From Stichopus chloronotus (lineage: Eukaryota > Echinodermata > Holothuroidea > Aspidochirotida > Stichopodidae): a DNA stretch of 64,000 nt. This document shows, one piece after another, positions 31,575-43,300 of this stretch. Made by a program: the position numbers and the translations under genes. Under the pieces are notes generated by a model. It made no database searches and was not told where the DNA came from. It saw only the letters and a list, made by a program, of their open reading frames with translations. Location: the NCBI GenBank assembly GCA_021234535.1, contig CM037842.1, positions 7,707,845-7,771,844 on the forward strand, given 5' to 3'. Positions within the stretch are counted from its first letter, which is position 1, and the number at the start of each line of letters is the position of its first letter.

Positions 31575-33559
31575 CAAAATCAACAATGAAACAATGGAAT
31601 ACACATATAATTTGCATGGCATTTGTTCGTAAAGTGAAGATCATTGTAAATGCACAGATATGAAGTTACCTTATTAATCTATCAATAAGGTAAGTACTTT
31701 TAACATTAAGAGAACATTTTCACAAAACGAAAAAACCAAAGAGAGATCTTGAGAAAGTAATAATTATTCATATATCTAACACAGAAAGACATTTCAACTC
31801 ATTCCATGGAGATAATCAATCCTACATAGCACCAACTTTATAGCACGCCTAAAATAACTAGTGTTTAGGTGTATCAGCAGAATTTACATTGTATTATGTT
31901 CACTGTATTACAAACATCTGTTCATATGTATCACAGGTTGAAACTTGTCTTGAGTTCATCTTCATTTTTCAGGATATTTTAAAGTCCAGCATCTGGTGCT
32001 AGTAGCTAGTGATGTTAACAAGCTCTCCTTACATGTAGTATATTAGGTTACAGACCTCATTTAATCACATGATTAGCAAACCTAGCTTTATGTCTCTCAG
32101 TGTTGCTCTGTTGATGCAGCAGCATGGCACTACTTAACTAAATCTTCTTTAAATTCTATTGATTACACGTGAACAATGTAATATGACACAAGCCAATGTA
32201 CAGTTAATATGCTATAACACATTCAAAATGACTTCACCACCATTTGAGCGTGATGGAAACACATTAAAGATCAGCACACATCATCATTAAACCTTGGAAG
32301 TTACCTTAGAATATATATGAAAAGGAAAATTTATTATGAAAAACAATTTAATGTGACAAAAAATATAATAGAAAACAATTTGGCGTAAAATATTATTGCA
32401 ACGCACACTGACAAGATAAATCTTATAGAAATAGACAAAAAGGGATAAAAATGATAGAAACTGCTAAATACAAACAGTAACATCCAACAAAAATTTGAAG
32501 TGTTCAGAGACATGAAGTGGTAAAAGAAAAAACAAAAAGGCAAAAGTACTGTTTATTACTATGGTTACAATGAAGTAACCTACATTCTTCAAAATACCTA
32601 TGTAAATAAGACTCCAATAATAAGTAACACCATATTTCTGTCAACACCATGCAGCTGTAAACCCTTTACATGTTTCATCAATGTGTAGCATCTGTTACTT
32701 CAAGCACTATGTTTACTTTATTTTCTTAAAGGTGGTGTGATACACTTCTAGAAAAGTGATGGCTTTATTCAAAAGTTGCACAGTGAAACCCGGAATGAAA
32801 ATCTGAAGGAATTGTGTTTTCTATCTGTTACTGTTTTTGAGATTTTCAAAGTTGGGTGAAACTGCAAGTATGATGTAGAGTGTTGCACAGCCTTGCGTCT
32901 CTCTGCCGCCTGACGGAGCTCCTCCAAGTGTTGGTATTTCTTTTGTGAAGTCTATATATCTTTATAACTGAGTTTCACATTGGTTAGTGATATCAATAAT
33001 TGTAAAGACGAAAATACATGCTCCCAAAACCCTTACAGCAGTGGAAAAGCTCCATTGCCCTTGAAAAAAGGGTTCAGTAAACAAATCATGACATACTAAG
33101 ACATATCATGCAATGTCCTCTCTTGACATCATAAGTATGCACACTAGCCAGTGTTTATTCATGATGCAGGTATAAAACAGGAATTTGCCTGTAAAATCAT
33201 CAGTATCTGATGCAATTTGTGGATATGACTATTTAACATTTTTAATGATTACTACAGCCAATATTCCAACATGTCATTTTCATGTCACATGACCTTAAAA
33301 TCTACTTTCATTTCACCACTTTTTCACTACTTTTCACTTTCATTTCACTGCAGCTAGCTTAATACAAACAAATGGCCATTTGGCTGGCCAAGAAAAACTT
33401 TGCAGTCACCTGACCTGTGAGGTATCCGCTGAAAGCATGTTTCCTTTTTGTTTGACCATTGTATACACTTAATGATAAAGTGAAGGCACATGTACATATT
33501 TGACAGTAATTACCATTTTTAAGAAATTAGCTAGTGTTGATATGTTTAGTTAATTTAAC
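31575..33559. other. Intergenic DNA, tail-to-tail interval
   Basis: Between the stop of the PROSER3-like gene and the SIDT 3' end. No gene seen. Segment 32740-33060 is an inverted relative of 37690-37930 (shared TGAGTTTCACATTGG...AGTGATATCAATA), an old dispersed repeat. Confidence 0.5.
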
Positions 33560-33770
33560 AACTTACTGTATGCTACCCTGTTACCATAATAGCAGTAAAT
33601 AGCAACTATGCTACTCTGTTACCATAATATCAGTAAAATAGCCAATTTATGCTACTCTGTTCCATAATATCAGTAAACAGCCAACTATGCTACTCTATTA
33701 CCTTATTATCAGTAAATAGCCAACTATGCTACTCTGTTACCATATTACTTTTTACTATAATATAAGTAAA
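33560..33770. repeat. About 42-bp minisatellite
   Basis: About five copies of CTATGCTACTCTGTTACCAT plus AATATCAGTAAATAGCCAA. Confidence 0.8.
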
Positions 33771-33916
33771 TATTGCAAACAAACACCTCCAATTATCTTG
33801 TTAGTATTGCATATAGTTTACATAATGCATAAAAAGTAATGTTACTCCTTGAGTTGACAACGCTCTTCTGACATTGTATGCTGGTCACCCCTTTGACCGA
33901 TGGTTTATCAATTTTT

Positions 33917-35215
33917 GGTTCCTTGCGTCAGCGAAGGAACCTATGTAGTCAGGTTGGCGTGTGTGTGTGTGCGTGTATGTGTGTGTGCATCTGTGACACT
34001 TGCTTAGGTTCGCTCTAACTCAATAGGGGAAAGTCAGACGTCAAACGTCATCTGGGGGAACTGGGGGGGGGGGGCAAAAGTCTGTTTTGCTTGGGTATGC
34101 TGTAACTCAATAAGCAAAAGTCAGATGAAAGTCAAACTTGGTATGTAGGTTTGCAATATTGAGAAGGTGTGCACTATTGTTTTAGTGGAGGTCAAAAGTC
34201 ATCTGGGGGAACTGGGGGCAAAAAGTCTGTTTTGCCTGGGTACGCTGCAACTCAATAGGGGAAAGTGAGATGAAAGTCAAACTTAGTATGTAGGTTTGCC
34301 ATATTGAGAAGGTGTGCCCTATTGTTTTTGTAAGAGGTCAAAGGTCATCTGGGGGAACTGGGGGCATTAGTCTGAAAACCTTGTTATGCTATGGATGCTC
34401 ATATGTTCCATCAGTCTGCCTCCAGTGCATCATGGAAGTACTTCTTGAGTTAGCAGTTTCTTGATCAAATGAAGAAGCAGGAATGTGCTGTTTGCAGTAC
34501 TGTAGGTGGTCACACCAGACAAGTCTTGGCTGGATCAGTTTACCTCCTTGTGTGTGAGTGCTAATGTGTTCATTCATGTAAGTGTCCTTTCAATTAGTGA
34601 AGAGGGCAGACAGCAATGAAAGAAAATAAGTCAGTTGGTGTTCTTACCAGTTTAAACTAGACTAGGGCATGTTGTCAGATTGAAGGGGCATAGATGTGAT
34701 AAGCCTTATTGCAATTTGCAGAGATCTGCAGCTGTTTGTGTTTTGTAAAATGAATGGGATATTGCTGTATATTGCAGTTCTAAATCAACATCTTCAATTC
34801 ATTGCATTAATTGAAATGGCTTTTTTGATATTTATGAATTCAGGCATATCATTTTACAGTATGTGTATTTCAAGTACAAGGAACCATAGTGCCCATAGTC
34901 TGCTGTGAAATCATGCAAAAAACTTCTTCTCTTACAGATTGCATGTATTACACTGTTGATGGTCACATTAGTGCTAAGGAAGTGGTTCCATGTGGGTGCA
35001 TGTTTGTCATGTTTGGGGTCCAGTGTCTGAAATGGGCCATTTTATAAATGCATGAAATATGTTTTTCTCTCTACAGATTTTATGTTACAAAAGTGAGAGT
35101 TCATGGTTAGAAATGGGCTATCGTACAAAGTAATGCAATATGCTCCCTTTTACTTCATAATTGACATTATGTGCTCTCCATCTGTGCAAGGAACCACAGT
35201 GCCCTTGGGCTCTTG
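33917..35215 (+). mobile_element. Hairpin-headed repeat, copy 3
   Basis: Direct relative of 24378-25475 across its full length. Head hairpin at 33917-33941, a TG tract, three monomers with GGTCATCTGGGGGAACTGGG, DR1-like AGGTCAAAGGTCA at 34335, end near GCAAGGAACCACAGTGCCC. It lies next to the proposed SIDT polyadenylation site. Confidence 0.7.
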
Positions 35216-35250
35216 TTAAAACTATTATTTTGGTATTGCTTGGTCGTAAC

Positions 35251-35256
35251 TTTATT
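35251..35256 (-). terminator. Candidate SIDT polyadenylation signal
   Basis: AATAAA on the minus strand, about 230 bp past the SIDT stop codon. Position is plausible for a 3' end; there is no transcript evidence. Confidence 0.35.
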
Positions 35257-35309
35257 GTTGTCCATCAGATACTAGACTTGTGGTATAGTTACTTCATCTC
35301 TTCAAGATA

Positions 35310-35526
35310 GTCTCTAAGAACACTACTATGTTCCTTGCTTGGTCATTTGATCACTTTTAGTATTTCCTATGAGAACACTCTAGGAATCGTGTTCCTGGTT
35401 TTGTCATTTCATTTCCTTGAGGTTAGACATCAAACCAGTAGAATTCTGTTCCTTGTTTTCTGATATCATTTCTCCATCTTTTAGACATCAAAACACAGGA
35501 ATGGTGTCCCTTGGTTTGTCTTCAAG
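35310..35526 (-). repeat. Degenerate tandem copies of SIDT exon G end
   Basis: About four 57-60 bp units reading AGACATCAAA...GGAAT.GTGTTCCTTGG on the plus strand. The one at about 35482 is the coding exon end with the stop; the others are more diverged and lie downstream in the 3' UTR. Confidence 0.6.
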
Positions 35527-35550
35527 ATCATCATCCAAAACAAAAATAGT
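35488..35550 (-). CDS. SIDT exon G with stop
   Basis: Acceptor ACGTTTAG. Encodes [20 protein letters not shown] and stop (TGA at 35490-35488), equivalent to the family terminus LTLDDDLD...(I)xVF. Twenty codons, recognised only by homology and phase. Degenerate copies of its end follow in the 3' UTR. Confidence 0.85.
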   Translation of the reverse strand, partial: TIFVLDDDLEDKPRDTIPVF

Positions 35551-38500
35551 CTAAACGTAAAAGAAAAGAAAAACTAGATTGGTGAAAAACAAAGGTAAAA
35601 ATAGAATTAAAGCAACCTTACAGGGGTAAAGTAGTTAATGCCCCATGCTAAGTAAGGATATAATTATAGAGATAGCCAAGTCATAGGCTCCCTGGTAAGG
35701 TAAGGTTTCTGTATGAAAGTAAGCATATTGTAAAGGCTGTTTCAATAAAGAAAAATTGACAGCTCCTTAGTTAAGGTATAAAAAGAAGTAAAGGCCTTTT
35801 AATGAAAGGACACAAAGTGAATAAAACATAATTATTCAAGTACTGGTAATTCTGTATTCAATATCTCAAAAGCTAGAGGTGAGATAAATTCAATTAAAGG
35901 GTATAAGTAGTGCTGCAGGGTATTAATAATAGTACTGCAGGTGTAAACAGTACTGAAATATTAATAGTAGTGCAAGGTTTTGCAGTATTACTAATAGTAC
36001 TGCAAGGCATAAGTAAGCATTGCCCCAGCATTAATACCACTTGGGGCAGGGTTGTAGCTAGCCAGCTTTAATGCTGGAACAGTCAGTGTCTTATGTGGCA
36101 ATAGAAGGTAACCCAATCTCTCCCCCTTTCCCATAGCATCTACCCCATTTTTCAGCCATTAATTTTTCATTTTCCCAATTTTTGGCAAAAGTATTCCAGT
36201 CTTTTGTTGCTTTCATCCTTCTAAAGTATGTTTATAGATCCACTGCATGTAGGCTAGTAGTAGCAGCTGTAGCATACTGTCTCATTGGCTTATCGTCGTA
36301 ATGTACAGCTCGTTACTGTAACATACTGTAGTGCTTGGTCTATAGCAGTGGAACAAAATCATGACATGCAATTTCTATCTTTCAAATTCTATGTTTTTAT
36401 CATAAATAGCAATAAGGTGTTTTTTTTCCCACAATCTTTGTCCTCTCTGAGTGAAAGCAGGTATTTTTCAGCCAAAACAGCCTTTATTGCTGCATTTCTT
36501 GGGTACACTTAGGGCTACATGTAGTTAACAATAGGATGAAGAACAAAAAAATAAGCTACATTTCAGGGTTTTGGGGGTGAGTCTCATGTTTCAAACAACT
36601 AGTAGCCTAGCTACAGTAAACAACTGTCTAGTCTTAGTCTAAATTAGCATACAGTATGAAGTTACAAAAGTGATATTCACACTGAACCAGAAAGAAATGA
36701 TTGTTGTACACTAGGAACCACAGAACTTTTTGTTTATGATGTAACAACAATAAACCAATGAGATTGCTTTAATTCTGCTGCTAGGAAAGGCAACTTGAAT
36801 ATTGTCATTAAATATTCAGAATCATCCAGGAATGTTCCAGGATCTCTCCTCTCACAAGTTGTTCCGCTTAGTGTGGAATATTCCTGGACTAACATGTGAA
36901 GCTGAGTAATTTGGGAATAGTCCTAGGTCTGTGCAGGTAGATTTGTGGTAGACAAGGACATGTGTATTTGACTGAGTGGTAGGTGGGCGGCCCAACATAG
37001 CTACAACCCTGCTGGAGGGTATAAATAGTACTGCAGTATTATTAATACTACTGTACAGGTGACATGAAAAAGATGTTGCGAAGTGTTGATCGAAATTACC
37101 ATTGAAAATGCTGAAAATAGTCAAAATTTTCATGGAAGTCCATCAAACATTGATCACTTTGCACACAAATTTCTCTTTTACAATTTTGCATTATGAATAA
37201 ATGTAATCCAATTATACAAATCTGTGATGTCTGGCAAAGGACTCACTTGATATTGCTGATGTTATCCTTTGTTTACTTATCCTTTATTTCACGAACAACT
37301 GAGAAGTTGACTTGCCCTGAGGGTTTTATTTTAGGCACCATGTCAAAAGTTGGCCGCCTGGCCTCTGGCACAGCTGCTGCAGCAGCTGTTAGTCAGTTTA
37401 GGAACAAAAGAGCACCTTAGCAACGAGGCCTTGCCAGCCAGTACAGCCGGCTGCGTTACCGTTATGTTTGGTCGTGACATGCTTCATGAATTCCCGATGC
37501 CACTGTGGCTGGGAGGCCGCTGCAGCCACTATTTACAGTATGTGTGTTGGAAAGTGGCTGCAGTCAGTGCAGCCACATGCTCTTTATTACTGAGTTTACC
37601 CTAGCAACGCCCAGCGGCTGCAGTGGCCTTGCCAGCCCCTGCAGGGGCCTTGCCAGCCAACTTTTGATATGGTACCTTTGAAACATGTATTGCCTTATTT
37701 AGAAATATTGATATCACTGCCAATGTGAAACCCAGTATTAGCAGTAATTAAGAGATAAAATGTAAAGGCTTCACAAGGACTGACACCCTACATAATTTGG
37801 TGGTTTGCATTTTCATCAAACTTTGGAAAAACCATATCTCAAAATGGTGATAGCTAGAAACACAATTTGAACAGATTTCAGTCTGCAACTCCTGAGTGAA
37901 GCTCTTTTATAGATGCATGTCACTTAGGTCTTAAAAGGATTAGTAACATTGCAGGGTATTAATATTACTGCAGCATATTAATAAATATTGCAGGGTATTA
38001 ATAGTACAGCATGGTATTAACGATACTGCAGTATTAATAGTAGTGCAGGGGTTTAATAGTTCTGCAGTATTAATAATTGGACTGCATATTATATCTTATA
38101 CAAAGATGTTATCATCAGCAAGATGTGATGTAAAACAATAGTGATATAATTAGATATTGAACAGTGATGGAAATTACCTTCTAATATCAACAGTGTAATC
38201 CTGTGATCTTATAATGCAATAAAACCTGGTGAATTGATTGTGAGATACGATTTTGGAAAAGAAAACCCACCATGAATGAAAAGAATAATCCACCAGCAGA
38301 AAGGAAGTGCCAAATATCGTGGCTATCGTAGAAGTCCAACACGATGCAAGGTCTATTGTGAACACGTGACAAAGCCGGTGTCTCCTAAAGAGAAAAACAA
38401 AACCAAACAAAAATATCCATCAAAGATAGGTGCATGATAACTTCAAAGTAAAGAATACTGGCCAAATTTAATAATCTTAGTCTTTGTGCAGTCATTTATT

Positions 38501-40307
38501 TTGACAATTGTTAATCTTCAACTTATCTAAAGTAAGATCAATTACTTGGTGTGTTGTTAGCTTTAGGTGATGTTGGTGTCTTAGATTTGTTCTAGCTATT
38601 AAAGCAATTGTCAATGGATGAGTTGTGAGTTTGAGATTATTTTGGAGTGTCTCGAATGATAGAATACTGACATTAACAATAACTTGTGACAAAAACAGAT
38701 CTTGCTGGACTGATAAAATTCTGATATTTCACAAGCATGAGCATTTGCATGCCAAAATGAACATTTTCTTTCTTTCTCTTTAGAGCATTGATTTTGGTAG
38801 GGGAGCATGACTAGATCTTCTAAATTTCCCTAAAGGCAGAGTAATAGATTAATTCAAATACGATGCTGCTGTCCATATATATTAAAGGACAACCCAAATT
38901 GAAGGACAAAGTGTTTCTCTGTTTGAATGGCAGGAATATACAATATATTTTACAAGAAAAAAAAAATGTGCTGACAACTAGAAAAGAACCTTTCTGCTTA
39001 AAGGGGAGATCAGGATGTGACTAAGAAAATTCACCTTTAGTTGATTTTCCTTTCCAAACTGATTGTTCAAGGAAATATAGAGATGTTGGGGAGGTGTTTG
39101 AAGGTAGAAGAAACGGTACTTATTGCGTTAATTACTGTTGAATGTGATCTCTTAATATTTGTCAGGTACAAAAAATAAACGTTCATGTACAAGACAAGAT
39201 CGCCTCCTCTATACGATCACCAATCACAGGGTAAGACTGAGATGACGTTATATGAATTAACATAACCGAATGTTTATGGTTCCCATGCTGTTCGTGCATT
39301 GTGCAATGCTAAGTAAACAAGGGTTTAGTGATAGTAGTTGATACATACAGCACACACAGGCTACACATGAAACTGTTCAGCCACACCTCTTACCTTGAAA
39401 AGGCAATAGTATTGAATATTCATATTTGATTCGATGAATATGGATGTTACAGACTTTCGGAGTTCCTCACAGATTTTTTGCGAATTTGACTTGTTTCTGG
39501 AAACTGTCCACATGTTTTGAGATAATCTTGATCATATTTGTTAGTTGTAACTCATTGTACGATACCGGTGGGGAATTGCAGTGAAATAAATTGTGAAAAT
39601 AAAGACTGATTTCCCTTTTAAGTGAGGTGAAAGAAACGTGGAAAGCAACTAAGGCAAGTTTCGAGAGCTGTGACGTTATGTATGGCTACATCTTTTCACA
39701 TATAGCTAATATACAGTACTGTTCATAATGTATGGGGGTCAGTAAAATGTCTTGCATGTATACGGAAAAGAAAAGGATAAAACTTGCTTCCTATTTCATG
39801 ATTAATTTAATACATTTAATAAGTTCAGCTTTATTACCACACACAAGGGTAATTAATAGGTATAACCTAGTATGCACATTACAAACGTAGGAATGGTAAA
39901 CCCTAAGTATGACCACAAGGTCTTGAATATGAGTATGAACTACCTAAGTCTTGAGTACGAGCACAGAAAAGTATACTCGAGTACAAGTACAACTTGAGTA
40001 CTACAGACCACTAGTCAGCTACTTAGTATGAAAACACCGAGGATAAAGTCCTCTGGATGCTTCATAGCATGACATGGTAAAATTTGAGTCCAACCATTTG
40101 GACTTTTCTGAGCAGTTGGTACTGATTTGTAGCCACAGGAGAGATGGAAAGGTACATATACCTGCCAAGCAGTCACTGCCTTGTTCAAAGAAGTAAAGAG
40201 CTGGAGCCCATAGCAGCATTGTCATCACAATGAAGAACAGAACCAAAGGAGTCAATCTTTCTCTGTGGAATAACTAAAAGATAAAAATGTTGCAACATCA
40301 TCAACAA

Positions 40308-40375
<68 letters not shown>

Positions 40376-43300
40376 CATAGCAATCTTGGACAAAAATGTT
40401 CGGACACTTTGTCATACGTCGCAAATATAATACTGAATTTTAGGTGAGAGGATAACATGAAACCCTGTGCCCCTTTGCAATAGGAGTGAATGTACACTTT
40501 GAACAACAATCCTATAGCCAACATTGAACGGGGAGCGGGGTGTCCCAAGGTATTTTGTCCAAGATTGTATGAGTTTTTTGGGAGTAATTTTGGAGCGTTG
40601 TTGGTAGAAAATTGAACATTTTTGGACAAGTTGCATCGCAAAAATTGGTTATGGAGGCCTGTGGACTTCACTTTCAAGTATTCTGAATTTTGACTATGAA
40701 TTGAAGTCATTTGCATTTGGGGGTTTGTGTTTTGTTGAAAACAAGTGATCATGAATGAATAGACTTTGATTGGGCAGCTGTTGCATTGTGTTGTAAGAGG
40801 AGTGTTACTGCAATTGTAGAATGGTGGTAGGTATCCCAGTTGTAAGATATTCTGAAATAGCTCCACATTCTACCACAATGCGTAAAGGTCAGAACTGTTG
40901 AATCAGCTTCATATTAAAATAATGGCAGAACGTTAATAAATGCTGGTTTTTTACATTATTTGCAGGTAATTCAAGACTTGTGACTACAATTTTGACATTG
41001 CATGAAGCTGCTAACATACAGTATGTAATCTTCATTCTTGTAATCTACACAATTTTCCCACGGTTCACTTAAAGTTTCCTGTAAAAACGTTTGGTAGGAA
41101 CGTGGGTTTCATTAACCTATACTGGCCATGCTGTCGTTAGGTCTAAGTCAGCTTGGATGGGAAGGCCAGGGTTCGATTCACAGCATGACCAGAGTGTTTT
41201 TCCCTTATCAATTATTCATTTATAAACTCAAATGTCTGTCAACTTCCCATCTTTTATTCATTAATATAACACATGGTAATATATATATATGTTAATATAA
41301 TGATATAGCTCTAACAACAAAAATGTATAATGTACTCTGAAGTCTGTTGAAACTGCTTAAAATGACTCACACATTGTAGTGCACCATGTACGGTACAATA
41401 GAATAGGTGTCACAATGTCACTGCTATATGAATATGAACAAACCTCACATCTATTAAATTTTCATTTTTTGGGTTTCTTTTGTATAATGATAGTACACTT
41501 TTTTCACTCAGATTAACCTGCAAGTCAGACTTAATAGTCATTATGTGTAGTTACTTTAATACCAGACACCACGCCATCACTGTGAACAATTTGAATACAT
41601 ATACATTGATCTTTTGTCAACTGACTACCAACATTTTAGTGGTTTTTTTTTAGTTTCTTCGGCAGGCCTACCTGTTTCAATATCAGAGATTGAGTAGAAA
41701 GTACATCATTTGTATCATTCAAAATGTTTTAAAGTAGTTTCCTGGTTGACAAGATTCATTGGACTTGTGATGTTACCTCCTCAATGGTTGCATTTTATTT
41801 AGCACATTTGGTGCAAATACATCGATTTGACTGACTTATTTCTTCCTTTATTCCGTAATAACATTGAAAACATTCACACAATAATATTATTACAGTCAAC
41901 CAACTTCAATATAGACCTAGAACATGCACTGCTGATGTTTCTTGTTGCAAGGAATATCACCCCCTATTTTGCCATTTAATAACTTACTTCAAATTGACGA
42001 TTTTTGCTGTGCACCGCGCATGCATCTGACCCGTTGAAATTCTCAGACAATCTTGTACAAAATTGTTGGGACACTTTGTCATATGTTGCAAATATAATAC
42101 TGAATTTTAGGAGAGAGGTTACCATGAAACCCCGCGCTCCTTTCCAATGTTGTGCTATAGGAGTGAATGTACACTTTGAACAGCAATCCTATAGCCAACA
42201 TTGAACGGGGGCACGGGGTGTCCCAAGGATTTTGGTCCAAGGTTGTAGACCTACAATTGACACAGATGGGAGGTCAGTTGAGAGTTGTTTCACCCAATCA
42301 TAAAAAATGGCTAATCTACCAATAGAGAGTAGTATTGGCAGTAATTGAGTCAAAATGATTCTTAATCTGTTACATCTATCTAACACACCTAGAGATAGTA
42401 GACCACCGCACCTACATATGGTAGATCACCACACCTAGACATGGTAGATCATCACCTCTAGATATGGTATATCACCACACCTAGAGATGGTAGATTACCA
42501 CATTCGGAGATGGTACAGTATATCACCACACCTAGAGATGGTATATCACCACACCTAGAGATTGTAGATCACCACACCTGGAGATGGTAGATCACCACAC
42601 CTGGAGATGGTAGATCACCACACCTAGAGATGGTAGATCACCACACCTGGAGATGGTAGATCACCACACCTAGAGATGGTAGATCACCACACCTGGAGAT
42701 GGTAGATCACCACACTTGGAAATGATGGATCTCATGCTGCAAACACAGTGGAAACCAAATTATCAGTGTATATTAAGGCAGCATATAACTTGATTTCATT
42801 AATTTGATTTGTGTGTTCTGTGAAGCTGATGTCTATAAACATGTTGTGTGTAAATATGAAAGGCAGAGCAAACTCAGTTTTAATTTCGTTTCCTTTTAAT
42901 TATGCCTCAATCACATTCATATGTTAGACTAACTTTGACCTGAAATTTGATCTCACCTTCATCAAGATGTAGAAGCCAAGGTAAAGAAGGAGATTCATAA
43001 TGAAGATCGAAAGGAGAAATGATGCAAAATCCAGCGGTTTAGTTATGAGACCAAACAAGCTCCTGAAAAAGTGACAAAAATAGATAAAGATGAAAATATG
43101 CAAAGTTAGATACAGTAAGATATACAAAATAGTGAGCTATATGAAGAAATATTTGTTTCAATAAATAAACAAGTATTATTCTGATACATGCGTGCACCCT
43201 CACCAGGCTCTGCGGCCACTCTCACCAAGCCATGCATCACACTCACCAACCAAGCTATGTAGCCACCCTCACCAACCAAGCTATGTAGCCACCCTCACCA

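Larger units (their letters stand above)
35905..38090. repeat. TATTAATAGTACTGCAGGG repeat array, interrupted
   Basis: Short 19-22 bp units at 35905-36046, 37012-37065 and 37945-38090 in the last SIDT intron. The first two blocks are split by the 965-bp CAGGG element, so the array predates that insertion. Confidence 0.7.

Noticed and set aside
40185..40866. Minus-strand frames with poly-Met and poly-Asp runs
   Set aside because: Translation of the (CAT)n microsatellite; only the exon 40162-40262 in another frame is real.
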